From: Nocardioides sp. Root1257
GTDB taxonomy: Bacteria > Actinomycetota > Actinomycetes > Propionibacteriales > Nocardioidaceae
Assembly: GCF_001425175.1 (NCBI RefSeq)
Contig: NZ_LMDV01000004.1
Location: 1-62,782, forward strand
Direction: 5' to 3'
Length of the DNA stretch: 62,782 bases
The notes under the pieces were generated by a model, which was not told the origin of the DNA, made no database searches, and saw nothing but the letters and a program-made list of their open reading frames with translations. A program made the position numbers and the translations under genes. This document shows, in pieces, positions 1-9,722 of the stretch (the first letter of the stretch is position 1; the number at the start of each line of letters is the position of its first letter).

Positions 1-1
1 G

Positions 2-82
2 GTGATTCAGGTGTGGGTGCGTGGTTGCTCCACACCTCACCCGGAGGTCTTCGTCATCGTCCAGCAGGCACGCCGTACCTAA
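2..82 (+). CDS. Possible C-terminal tail of a truncated gene
   Basis: An open frame enters from the left edge and stops at a TAA at 80-82. It encodes about 26 residues ending FVIVQQARRT. Third codon positions are mostly G or C, as in real genes here, and it converges neatly on the GH3 gene, whose stop is at 101. There is too little sequence to name a family, so this may be chance. Confidence 0.3.
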   Translation: MIQVWVRGCSTPHPEVFVIVQQARRT

Positions 83-100
83 CGTCCGTGATCAGTACAG

Positions 101-2443
101 CTAGAGCGCCACCTCGCCGCGGATGTCACCCAGCCCGCGCGCGACCAGCAGCCTGCCGGAGGTCAGTGGGCGCCAGGCCCCGTCGTCCCAGGTGCGCATC
201 GCCCGTGCGTCGATCGTGACGTCGACGGTGTGCGTGGAGCCGGCGAAGACGTCGACGGTGCTCCACCCGACGAGCCGGACCGGCTGGTCGTCCCCCTCTG
301 ACGGGTCCGGCTGGAGGTAGACCTGCACGACCTCGCGGGAGTCGCGCGTCGAGGTGTTGGTGACCTCGACGGACACGACCGAGCCGGCGAGCGTGACCTC
401 GCCGTACGACCACTCGCCGTAGCCGAGGCCCTCGCCGAACCAGTACGCCGGCGGGGCCGCACGTCGGGCCGCGTAGCCCCGGTAGCCGACGTAGACGCCC
501 TCGTCGTAGGTCAGGCGGCCGTCGGTCGGGACGACGTCCCACGCCGGCGACTCGCCGTCGGCTGCCGGGAACGAGGTGACCAGGCGACCGGCCGGCTCGA
601 TGTCGCCGAGCAGCGCGGCGGCCACCGCGTGGCCGCCCTCCTGGCCCGGTAGCCCGGCCCAGACGATGGCGTCGACCTCGTCGCGCCACGGCATCAGCAC
701 GGGGGTGGCGGCGTTGACGACCACGACCGTCCGCCGCGCGGCTGCGGCGACGGCCGACACCAGCTCGTCCTGGCGACCGGGCAGGGCGAGGGTCGACTTG
801 TCGAACGCCTCCGTCTCCTGCTCCTCGGTCAGACCGACCACGACCACGGTCACCTCGGCCGCACGAGCAGCGGCCACCGCCGCCGCGATCGCCGCGTCGT
901 CGCCCGGTGGGGTCGGCTCCGCCACCAGCCCGAACCGGGACAGTGCGCCGACGGTGATGTCGGCGACCAGCTCGGAGGGCCCGTCGAGCACCACGTCGGT
1001 CTGCCACCCGGGCGGGCGCAGGAAGTCGCCGCCGATGTCATCGGACTCCGACGCCAGCTTCACGTCGTACGACGCCCCGCCGATCGTCACCGTCGCGGAG
1101 CCGACGCCGAGCACGCCGACCCGCATCGCACCGCCGGGCACGGTCGCGGACAGCACCAGCCGGGCGACCGGCTCCGCCAGCTCCTGCTCGGGCATGCCGA
1201 CCGCGACCTTCGCCTCGCCGGAGACGGTGTCGGAGATCAGCGCCCCGGATGCGCCGTACAGCCGGACGTGCATGCTGAAGTCGCCGGCGCGGGCCCGGGC
1301 CCGGACCGCGACGCCGTCGACGACCGTGACGCCGTCCATCGCGGCGGCCAGGCCGTCGGCGACGCTCACCTGGTGCGGCGCACGCACCGACGCCGACCCG
1401 CCGCCCATGCAGGTGGTCTCGAGCGCCAACCGGCCGACCAGGGCGACCGACGCCTCCCGGGCGAGGGGCAGCACGCCGTCGTTGGCCAGCACCGTCATCC
1501 CCTGAGCGGCGAGTCGCGTCAGCTGCTCGCGGCGTACGTCGTCCGTCGGCTCCGGCAGGTCGGTGCGCCAGCCGCGGGGCGCGTCGAGGGCGCCGACCCG
1601 CTCGGCGAGGAGCAGCAGCCGGCGCAGGTGGTCGTCGATGACGGTCTCGTCGACCTCGCCCGACTCGACCGCCGCGACCAGCGCCGGCCCCCACGGCCCG
1701 AGCGGCCCGGGCATCACCAGGTCGAGCCCGCCGTTGGCGGCGGGGCCGGCGGACTTGGTCGCGAACCAGTCCGACATCAGCAGGCCGCGCCAGCCCCACT
1801 CACCCTTGAGGATCTCGTTGTTGACCGTGGTCTGCTCGGTCGCGGCGATGCCGTTGACGTCGTTGTAGGCCGCCATCAGCGTCCACGGGTCGGAGTCCTC
1901 GACGGCGATCTCGAAGGGGAGCAGGTAGAGCTCGCGCAGGGTCCGGTCGTCCACCACGCTGTCGACCGTGTGCCGGTCGGTCTCGGCCTCGTTGGCGACC
2001 AGGTGCTTCGGGCAGGCGCCGATGCCGCGCGCCTGCATCCCGGTGACGTACGCCGCCGCGAGGTGGCCGGTGAGCAGCGGGTCCTCGGAGTAGGCCTCGA
2101 AGAGCCGCCCGCCCAGCGGGGTGCGGTGCAGGTTGACGGTGGGACCGAGCACCACGTGGATCTGCTGCCGCTCGGCCTCCTCGGCGAGCAGCCGCCCCAC
2201 CTCCTCAGCGGTCTCGGTGCGCCACGACGACGCGAGCAGGGTCGCGTTCGGGAAGAGGCCGGTGAGCGGGCCGTCGGTGAAGTGCAGGCCCCGTACGCCG
2301 GTCGGCCCGTCGGAGAACGCCATCGGTTCCAGCCCGGCGTCGTCGTCGCCACGCAGCGTGAACATCGAGGCGCCGGTCAGCAGCCGGACCTTGCGCTCGA
2401 GCGTCAGTGCGGCCACCCGCTCGTCGAGACGTTCGTCGTCCAT
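101..2443 (-). CDS. GH3 beta-glucosidase
   Basis: This 780-residue family 3 glycoside hydrolase probably removes terminal beta-linked glucose or xylose from oligosaccharides or plant glycosides. The N-terminal barrel carries the KH motif (K146-H147) and the nucleophile Asp225 in MSDW. A second alpha/beta domain and a C-terminal fibronectin-like domain follow (about 680-780). No signal peptide is visible, so it should act in the cytoplasm on imported glycosides. The ATG start is preceded by a GGAAGGTG ribosome site. It is the last gene of a leftward operon after the GH1 and nucleoside-hydrolase-like genes. Family assignment is firm; the substrate is inferred from the rhamnoside context. Confidence 0.93.
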   Translation of the reverse strand: MDDERLDERVAALTLERKVRLLTGASMFTLRGDDDAGLEPMAFSDGPTGVRGLHFTDGPLTGLFPNATLLASSWRTETAEEVGRLLAEEAERQQIHVVLGPTVNLHRTPLGGRLFEAYSEDPLLTGHLAAAYVTGMQARGIGACPKHLVANEAETDRHTVDSVVDDRTLRELYLLPFEIAVEDSDPWTLMAAYNDVNGIAATEQTTVNNEILKGEWGWRGLLMSDWFATKSAGPAANGGLDLVMPGPLGPWGPALVAAVESGEVDETVIDDHLRRLLLLAERVGALDAPRGWRTDLPEPTDDVRREQLTRLAAQGMTVLANDGVLPLAREASVALVGRLALETTCMGGGSASVRAPHQVSVADGLAAAMDGVTVVDGVAVRARARAGDFSMHVRLYGASGALISDTVSGEAKVAVGMPEQELAEPVARLVLSATVPGGAMRVGVLGVGSATVTIGGASYDVKLASESDDIGGDFLRPPGWQTDVVLDGPSELVADITVGALSRFGLVAEPTPPGDDAAIAAAVAAARAAEVTVVVVGLTEEQETEAFDKSTLALPGRQDELVSAVAAAARRTVVVVNAATPVLMPWRDEVDAIVWAGLPGQEGGHAVAAALLGDIEPAGRLVTSFPAADGESPAWDVVPTDGRLTYDEGVYVGYRGYAARRAAPPAYWFGEGLGYGEWSYGEVTLAGSVVSVEVTNTSTRDSREVVQVYLQPDPSEGDDQPVRLVGWSTVDVFAGSTHTVDVTIDARAMRTWDDGAWRPLTSGRLLVARGLGDIRGEVAL

Positions 2444-2514
2444 CTCGTCACCTTCCCACTGTCGGCGTCGGACGCTCGGCAGGGCCGCGCGCGTTCACCC
2501 ACTTTGTCCGCGCG

Positions 2515-3303
2515 TCACTGCCCCGCATGCCGCTCGAGCTTGGCGAGCAGGTCGCCGAGGAGCAGCCGCACGTCGACGCCCGTGAACACCCGCCGGTTGG
2601 GCGCGGGCGAGGTCCAGGTGGAGGTGACGTCGTCCAGCGCGGTGACCAGCACCGGCGGGCTGTCGCCGAGCGGCCAGACCTCGCCGAGCTCGATGAAGGC
2701 GGGGAGCGGGAGCTCCTCGAACTGCCGCCAGAGGAAGGCGCCGACCGGACCGGCACCGCCGATCCGCTGCTCGAGCTCGGCGACCGAGAAGCCGCACCGC
2801 CGGTAGGTCTCCAGCGGGAACTGGTCGATGGCCAGCCCCGTCTGGGCGAGCACGTACGCCGCGGCCTCGGGATCGGTGTCGCGGTTGTACTCCTCGACCC
2901 CGTCCTCGATCGTCCCGCCGACCCACACGAGGCGGAATCGCTCCACGGCCGTCGGGTCGAGCTCGATCGCCGCTGCGACGTTCGTGAGCGGTCCGCCGCA
3001 GACGACGTGGAGCGGCAGGTCGTCGTCGGCAGCCGCCGCGGCAGCGATCGCGGCGGCGTCGTCGGCGTGGACCGGGACCGGGAGGTCGAGCAGGTCCACG
3101 AGCTCGCGGGCGACGGCCGCCCCGTCTGCAGGCGTGGGTCGCGGCGAGCCGAACATCGGGTGCAGCCCCGTGCTCGTCACCGCGTCGACCCGGTTGGCCG
3201 GCGACAGCAGGTGGTGGGCGAGTGCGACGAGACCGTCCGGGTCGCCCGCCCAGTCGTTGTCGAGGACGACCCGGCAGCGCGGCCGGATCCTCAGCCCGGT
3301 CAC
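2515..3303 (-). CDS. Nucleoside hydrolase-like protein
   Basis: The 262-residue protein resembles inosine/uridine-preferring nucleoside hydrolases, which cleave N-glycosidic bonds using a calcium bound by an N-terminal Asp cluster. The cluster is a variant, DNDWAGDPDG (residues 15-24), one residue longer than the classic DTDxGxDD. A family-like HVVCGGPLTN stretch is present mid-protein. The GTG start overlaps the stop of the upstream GH1 gene in a GTGA, indicating translational coupling. The open frame continues far upstream over other genes, but that part is antisense shadow. In a glycosidase operon it may hydrolyse another glycosidic bond rather than salvage nucleosides; that is inference. 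Confidence 0.78.
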   Translation of the reverse strand: MTGLRIRPRCRVVLDNDWAGDPDGLVALAHHLLSPANRVDAVTSTGLHPMFGSPRPTPADGAAVARELVDLLDLPVPVHADDAAAIAAAAAADDDLPLHVVCGGPLTNVAAAIELDPTAVERFRLVWVGGTIEDGVEEYNRDTDPEAAAYVLAQTGLAIDQFPLETYRRCGFSVAELEQRIGGAGPVGAFLWRQFEELPLPAFIELGEVWPLGDSPPVLVTALDDVTSTWTSPAPNRRVFTGVDVRLLLGDLLAKLERHAGQ

Positions 3304-4538
3304 GCCCGGGCGGACTTCACCAGGTCGGCGTACACGCCCGCGCTCGGCTTGGGCGTCCTCTCGAAGGTCTCGCGGTCCACCTCGTGCAGGCCGATCTGGT
3401 GGGCGTAGCCGAACACCCACTCGAAGTTGTCGAGCAGTGTCCAGTGGATGTAGCCGAGGACCGGGACGCCCTCGTCCATCACCGCGCGCAGCCCGGCGAG
3501 CGACGGCTCGAGGAAGGCCGCACGCAGGGTGTCGTCGTGGGTGCTGAGTCCGTGCTCGGTGACCAGGATCGGCACGCCGGTGCGCTCGTACGCGTAGCGG
3601 ACCGCGCCGGCGAGCGACAGCGGCTCGATGGCGGTGCCCATCTGGTTGGTCGGGACGCCCGGTGCGGGTGCCACGGCACCGTCGGCGTCGTAGGGCATCC
3701 GCTCGTAGTTCTGCACGCCGAGGAAGTCGTCGTCGCGGACCAGGTCGAGCCAGCGCTGGTAACACTCCGCGCGCTTGCGGTCGCGCACGGTCGGGTCGTC
3801 GCCGTCGACCACGTCGTCCATCATCGCCAGCGACAGGCCGACCGGCAGGTCGGGCCGGCGCGCCTTGATCACGGCCTTGGCCGCGAGGTGCCCGGCCTCG
3901 AGGCCGTCCTCCATCCGGTCGAGCTCCTCGGGCAGCACGACGTTGGCGAGCCGGTACGCCGGCACCCCGGCCTTCTCGCTCGCGGCCTCGAGCGTCGCGC
4001 GCTCCACCTGCCGGACGAAGTCGGGGAGGTTGAGCCACGACAGGACGTGCGGCAGGTTCGGCTCGTTGAGCGTCACGGCGTACGCGATCCGGTCGCCGAA
4101 GCGCTCCATCAGCCGGTCGCAGTAGCGCGCGAAGAGCGCCGGCGCCTCGGGGTCGAGCCAGCTGCCGCGGCAGGCGAACCAGTGCGGCGAGGTGAAGTGG
4201 TTGAAGGTGACGACCGGTGCCAGCCCCTGGGCGACGCACTCGTCGACCATCGCGGCGTACCGGTCCAGCGCCTCCTCGTCGAAGACGCCCTCGGCCGGCT
4301 CGACGCGCGCCCACTCCACCGAGAACCGGTAGGACGTCAGGCCCATCGCGACGACGAGGCCGATGTCCTCGCGCCAGCGGTTCCAGCTGTCGCACGCCAG
4401 CCCGGACGGCTCCTGGAAGACGGACGGGTTCACCTGCTCGGCGAACCAGGTGTCGCTGTTGCTGTTGCCACCCTCGATCTGGTGGCCGGCGCCGGCGGCG
4501 CCCCACAGGAAGCCGTCGGGGAACGTGAGGTCGGTCAT
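3300..4538 (-). CDS. GH1 beta-glycosidase
   Basis: This 412-residue family 1 glycosidase would cleave beta-glucosides or related phospho-free glycosides in the cytoplasm. The acid/base is Glu159 in TLNEP. The nucleophile is Glu328 in the variant TEHG rather than the usual TENG. The start MTDLTFPDGFLWG matches the family N-terminus, so the open frame upstream of 4538 is rejected. No ribosome site is obvious; an inverted repeat lies directly upstream of the ATG. It is first in the leftward GH1/nucleoside-hydrolase/GH3 operon and divergent from the alpha/beta hydrolase at 4648. Confidence 0.92.
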   Translation of the reverse strand: MTDLTFPDGFLWGAAGAGHQIEGGNSNSDTWFAEQVNPSVFQEPSGLACDSWNRWREDIGLVVAMGLTSYRFSVEWARVEPAEGVFDEEALDRYAAMVDECVAQGLAPVVTFNHFTSPHWFACRGSWLDPEAPALFARYCDRLMERFGDRIAYAVTLNEPNLPHVLSWLNLPDFVRQVERATLEAASEKAGVPAYRLANVVLPEELDRMEDGLEAGHLAAKAVIKARRPDLPVGLSLAMMDDVVDGDDPTVRDRKRAECYQRWLDLVRDDDFLGVQNYERMPYDADGAVAPAPGVPTNQMGTAIEPLSLAGAVRYAYERTGVPILVTEHGLSTHDDTLRAAFLEPSLAGLRAVMDEGVPVLGYIHWTLLDNFEWVFGYAHQIGLHEVDRETFERTPKPSAGVYADLVKSARA

Positions 4539-4539
4539 A

Positions 4540-4560
4540 CCGACCATCGAACGTGGTCGG
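4540..4560. promoter_or_regulatory. Inverted repeat upstream of GH1 gene
   Basis: CCGACCA-N7-TGGTCGG forms a perfect 7-bp-arm inverted repeat beginning two bases upstream of the GH1 start codon. It sits in the 109-bp divergent gap to the alpha/beta hydrolase. It does not match the TTTGMAACSTTTCAAW operator of the rha genes, so it would be read by a different regulator. Function is inferred from symmetry and position only. Confidence 0.4.
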
Positions 4561-4647
4561 GACCGATCGCGGAACGCGCCGTCGCCGATACCTCGCATCA
4601 CGACAGCCGGGTTCCGGTGCGAAGTGACGCCCGGCACAGTGGCGAGC

Positions 4648-5796
4648 ATGTTCGAGTACTTCACCGGCCCCAAGTACGTCTGGAACCTCGGCGTCTGCGC
4701 GACGCTGAACAACGGAGGCGCGATCGACGAGGTCGACCGCGCCTGCCGGCCCGCGCGCGAGGCGGCCGACGTGAACTCGGGCAGCCGCATCTTCATGCAG
4801 TCGTGGAAGGCGGTGGCCGACCAGGTCGCCGACCAGGCGCGTGCCTCCGAGGCCGCCGGCCACCTGCGTACGGCGGGGCAGCAGTGGTACCGCGCCGGGC
4901 TCTACATCTGCCAGGCCGAGCGGATGCTCTCCAACACCGACCCGGGCCGGCGCGAGTTCTACCAGCAGGCGCTCGACGCGTTCGCCAAGGTCTTCGAGAT
5001 CTCCGACCCGGCCACGTCGCGGGTCGAGATCCCGTTCGAGGGCACCACGCTCCCGGCGTACTTCTCCAACGCCAGCCAGGACGGCGAGCCGGTGCCGTGC
5101 GTGATCATGTGGAACGGCCTCGACTCCACCAAGGAGCACATGTACACGTCCGGCTGGGCGCAGGAGATGCGCGAGCGCGGCGTCTCGGTGCTGATGATCG
5201 ACAACCCCGGCTCCGGTGAGGCGCTGCGCTTCCAGGACCTGAAGTCGCGGATCGAGTCCGAGGACTGGGCGACCGCGCAGGTCGACTGGCTCGAGACCCG
5301 CTCCGACGTCGACAGCGAGCGGATCGGCCTGGTCGGCTGGTCGCTCGGCGGCTACTACGTGCCGCGGGCCGCGGCGTACGAGAAGCGCATCAGGCTGATC
5401 GCCGTCTGGGGCGCCAACCACAACTGGGGCGAGGTGCAGCAGAAGCGCCTCAAGCGCGAGGGCGAGAACCCGGTCCCGCACTACTGGGAGCACGTCCTGT
5501 GGGTGTGGGGCTTCGACGACGTCGAGAAGTTCATCGCGTACGCCGAGGGCGTCAACCTCAACGGCGTCGTCGACCAGATCACCGTCCCGTTCCTGATCGC
5601 CCACGGTGAGAACGACCGCCAGATCTCGGTCGAGTACGCCCACCAGTCCTACGACCAGGCGGTCCACAGCCCGAAGCGCGAGCTGCGGATCTTCACCGTC
5701 GAGGAGGGCGCCGCCGAGCACGTCGGCCTCGACCACATGCCGCACATCAACGCATACGTCGCCGACTGGGTCGAGGACACGCTGGCCGAGCTGTGA
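4648..5796 (+). CDS. Alpha/beta hydrolase, DHPON hydrolase/FrsA-like
   Basis: This 382-residue hydrolase has a helical N-terminal domain (about 1-120) followed by an alpha/beta core. The nucleophile elbow is GWSLGG (Ser232). Likely partners are Asp323 in HGENDRQ and His358 in EHVG. This layout matches the 2,6-dihydroxypseudooxynicotine hydrolase and FrsA-like group, which cleaves C-C or ester bonds in aromatic ketones and related compounds. The MFEYF start suits the family. It is divergent from two glycosidases and next to the rhamnose operon, so it may act on an aglycone freed from a glycoside. That role is inference. Confidence 0.85.
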   Translation: MFEYFTGPKYVWNLGVCATLNNGGAIDEVDRACRPAREAADVNSGSRIFMQSWKAVADQVADQARASEAAGHLRTAGQQWYRAGLYICQAERMLSNTDPGRREFYQQALDAFAKVFEISDPATSRVEIPFEGTTLPAYFSNASQDGEPVPCVIMWNGLDSTKEHMYTSGWAQEMRERGVSVLMIDNPGSGEALRFQDLKSRIESEDWATAQVDWLETRSDVDSERIGLVGWSLGGYYVPRAAAYEKRIRLIAVWGANHNWGEVQQKRLKREGENPVPHYWEHVLWVWGFDDVEKFIAYAEGVNLNGVVDQITVPFLIAHGENDRQISVEYAHQSYDQAVHSPKRELRIFTVEEGAAEHVGLDHMPHINAYVADWVEDTLAEL

Positions 5797-5823
5797 GGGA
5801 GGCGCGGCCGACGACCGACCCGG

Positions 5824-6855
5824 CTAGCCCTGCGTCGACGACCGGGCCACCAGCTCCGGGGTGAAGAGGACCTGGCGGTGCGTGTGGTCGGGGTTGGACG
5901 CCTCGTCGAGCACCAGCTCGGCAGCGGTCTGGCCGAGCAGCTGGCGGGGCTGGCGCACGGAGGTGAGGGGTACGGCGGCGGCCGCTGCGAACTCGATGTC
6001 GTCGTAGCCGACGATGCTCAGCTCCTCGGGGACGCGCACGCCCGAGGAGATCGCGTGCTGCAGCAGGCCGAGGGCGACCAGGTCGTTGGCGCAGAAGGCG
6101 GCGGCCGGGCGTCGCCGGGCGGGGATGCCGGCCAGCCGCGCTCCGGCCTCGCGGCCCTCGGCCACCGTCAGGGCGCTGGTCTCGATCCAGGTGAGCGACT
6201 CCGCCGGTCGTCCCGCGGCGGCCCACGCGTCGCGGGCGCCCTGGAGCCGGTCGCGGACCTGGCCGAGGTGGGCCGGGCCGCCGACGTACGCGACCCGCGT
6301 GTGACCGCGGTCGACCAGGTGCTCGACCGCGAGCCGGCCTCCGAGGACGTCGTCGACGGCGACCGAGCAGAAGGACTGGTCGGAGCGGGTCCGGTCGACC
6401 ACCACGACCGGGGTGCCCCGACGGGCGACCTCGTCGAGCGCCGGTGACTCCGGGTCGACGGGGGTGACCAGCACGCCCTGCACGCGCTGCTGCTCGAGCA
6501 GCGTGAGGTGGGACTGCTCGCGCTCGGCCGAGTTGCGGCTGTTGCAGAGCACCAGCGACAGGCCCGCGGCCTCGGCGGCGGTGTCGATGCCCGCCGAGAC
6601 GTCGGTGAAGAACGGGTTCGCGGCGTCGAGCATCACGTAGGCGAGGGTGCGGCTGCTGCCGGCCCGGAGCTGGCGCGCCGACTCGTTGCGCACGAAGCCG
6701 AGGTCGGCCATCGCGCGCTGCACCTTCTCGCGGGTCTCGGGACTGACCCGGTCGGGCCGGTTGAGCACGTTGGAGACCGTGCCCAGGGAGACGCCGGCGG
6801 CGGCGGCGACGTCCTTCACGGAGGCGCTGCGCGCTCCCGGTTCGCGGTGCGGCAC
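5824..6855 (-). CDS. LacI-family repressor, probable RhaR
   Basis: This 343-residue regulator has an N-terminal helix-turn-helix (VKDVAAAAGVSLGTVSNVL, about residues 12-30), a hinge helix, and a periplasmic-binding-protein-like effector domain. The GTG at 6855 is chosen because GGAGGGAGGG stands just upstream; the frame is open further but has no better site. It is divergent from the rhamnose operon and lies beside a palindrome typical of LacI-family operators. It probably represses rhamnose uptake and catabolism and is released by rhamnose or a pathway intermediate. Assignment to family is firm; the effector is inferred. Confidence 0.92.
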   Translation of the reverse strand: MPHREPGARSASVKDVAAAAGVSLGTVSNVLNRPDRVSPETREKVQRAMADLGFVRNESARQLRAGSSRTLAYVMLDAANPFFTDVSAGIDTAAEAAGLSLVLCNSRNSAEREQSHLTLLEQQRVQGVLVTPVDPESPALDEVARRGTPVVVVDRTRSDQSFCSVAVDDVLGGRLAVEHLVDRGHTRVAYVGGPAHLGQVRDRLQGARDAWAAAGRPAESLTWIETSALTVAEGREAGARLAGIPARRRPAAAFCANDLVALGLLQHAISSGVRVPEELSIVGYDDIEFAAAAAVPLTSVRQPRQLLGQTAAELVLDEASNPDHTHRQVLFTPELVARSSTQG

Positions 6856-6977
6856 GGGCTCCCTCCCTCCGGTCGGGTGACTGCTGCTGAAACGATCAAC
6901 GCACACCTTAGGGGGCGTTGGCAGCGGGGGACAGGGTTTCGTGTCCACTCCGTTACACGGAGATTTCTGCCAATCCC

Positions 6978-7007
6978 TTGACGGCTGTGATCGCAGTCAC
7001 CTACGGT
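6978..7007 (+). promoter_or_regulatory. Probable promoter of the rha operon
   Basis: TTGACG and TACGGT are separated by 18 bp, a reasonable sigma-70-type promoter, with a start expected near 7014. The LacI-type palindrome at 7022-7037 would sit just downstream of the start and block transcription when bound. A CRP-like site occupies the spacer. Confidence 0.5.
6986..7001. promoter_or_regulatory. CRP/GlxR-like site before rhaT
   Basis: TGTGA-N6-TCAC matches the half-sites known for CRP and GlxR regulators of Actinobacteria. The same arrangement occurs at 20153-20168 ahead of the rhamnosidase. It overlaps the spacer of the promoter proposed here, so if that promoter is right the bound protein would hinder rather than activate. 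Confidence 0.5.
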
Positions 7008-7021
7008 CTGCGGCATCGGGA

Positions 7022-7037
7022 TTTGAAACCTTTCAAT
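7022..7037. promoter_or_regulatory. LacI-type operator of the rha operon
   Basis: TTTGAAACCTTTCAAT contains perfect TTGAAA/TTTCAA arms around two central bases. It closely matches TTTGCAACGTTTCAAA at 20185-20200 upstream of the rhamnosidase. The divergent LacI-family gene is the obvious binder. Shared consensus is TTTGMAACSTTTCAAW. Confidence 0.75.
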
Positions 7038-7069
7038 CCGCAAAGTCCGACGTCGTGAAGGAGCCCCAC

Positions 7070-8601
<1,532 letters not shown>

Positions 8602-8605
<4 letters not shown>

Positions 8606-9651
8606 GCACGGACACCCTGCTCGTCGAGCCGAGTGCTGTCTCGCCGACCAAGCGGATCGTGGGGGAGCTGCTCCGCTCCCGCGAGATCGCGGTCGCGGTC
8701 GTCTTCGTCCTCGTCGTCGCGCTGACCACGATCAAGAGCCCGAACTTCCTGTTCAGCAGCGACGGCTGGCGCGACCTCCTGCTCACGCCCTGCCTGCTGC
8801 TGATCCTGGCGGTCGGGCAGACGGCCGTGATCATCACCCGCAACGTCGACCTGTCCGTCGGCTCGACGCTGGGCCTGACGGCGTACTTCACCGGCAAGCT
8901 CTTCAGCGACCACCCGGGCCTCCCGATCATCGCCGTCGTGGTGCTCGGGATGTTGTTCGGCGCCGTGCTCGGCCTGGTCAACGGCCTGCTGGTCGCGATC
9001 TTCAAGGTGCCGGCACTGGTCATCACGCTCGGCACGCTCTACATCTACCGCGGCATCTTCCTGACCTGGGCCGGCAGCGACCGGATCAACGCCGGCGACA
9101 TGCCCAAGGACTTCCTGTCCCTCGGCACCAAGACGGTCCTCACCATCCCGGTGCTGACGATCGTCGGCCTCGTGGTGCTGGCGGCGGTCGGCTACTACCT
9201 CCACACCGCCCGCGGCGGCCGCGAGCTCTACGCGATCGGCTCCGACCCGGACGCCGCGGTGCTCTACGGCCTCAAGGTCAACCGGCGGATCATCGGTGCC
9301 TTCGTGCTCAGCGGCGCGCTGGCCGGCCTGGCCGGTGTCGTGTACACCGCCCGCTACGGCACGGTCAGCTCCAACGCCGGTCTCGGCATGGAGCTCCAGG
9401 CGGTCGGCGCGGCGGTGATCGGCGGCGTCGCGATCTTCGGCGGCTCGGGCACGGTGTGGGGCGCCGCGATCGGCGCGTTCCTGCTGGTGACGATCAACCG
9501 GGCCCTTCCCGTGGTCGGCATCTCCGACTTCTGGCAGCGCGCCGTGGTCGGCGCCCTGATCCTCGGCGCGATCGTGCTGGACCGGGTGCTGTCCGCCCGA
9601 CAAGAACGACGACTCGTGGCCGCGCGTGAAGAGACGAGGTCCGCACGATGA
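8602..9651 (+). CDS. rhaP: Sugar ABC transporter permease, probable RhaP
   Basis: A 349-residue inner-membrane permease of the BPD_transp_2 family (RbsC-like), with about nine hydrophobic segments and the conserved NVDLSVGS and GLAGVVYTARYG regions. It overlaps rhaT by four bases (ATGA). Its own stop overlaps the ATG of a tiny frame that fills the gap to the second permease, again as ATGA. With rhaQ it forms the channel for rhamnose import. Confidence 0.92.
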
Positions 9652-9722
9652 ACACCCCACAGAACTGCGAGCTTCCCCCGCTTCGCTCCTCCATCTCACA
9701 CTTCTGCGGGGACCCCGAATGA
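9648..9722 (+). repeat. Hairpin element with a coupled 24-codon frame
   Basis: The spacer between the two permease genes is an imperfect inverted repeat: CCCCACAGAA (9655-9664) opposes TTCTGCGGGG (9702-9711). It also reads as a 24-residue frame whose ATG overlaps the rhaP stop and whose TGA overlaps the rhaQ start. It uses codons rare in the neighbours (CTT twice, TCA, CCA). This looks like a palindromic element inserted in a place where its frame keeps ribosomes coupled between the genes. Whether the peptide matters is unknown. Confidence 0.55.

Noticed and set aside
3304..5745. Long upstream extension of the nucleoside-hydrolase-like frame
   Set aside because: It runs antisense or out of frame across GH1 and the alpha/beta hydrolase. 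Family similarity begins only near 3303, where GTG overlaps the GH1 stop.
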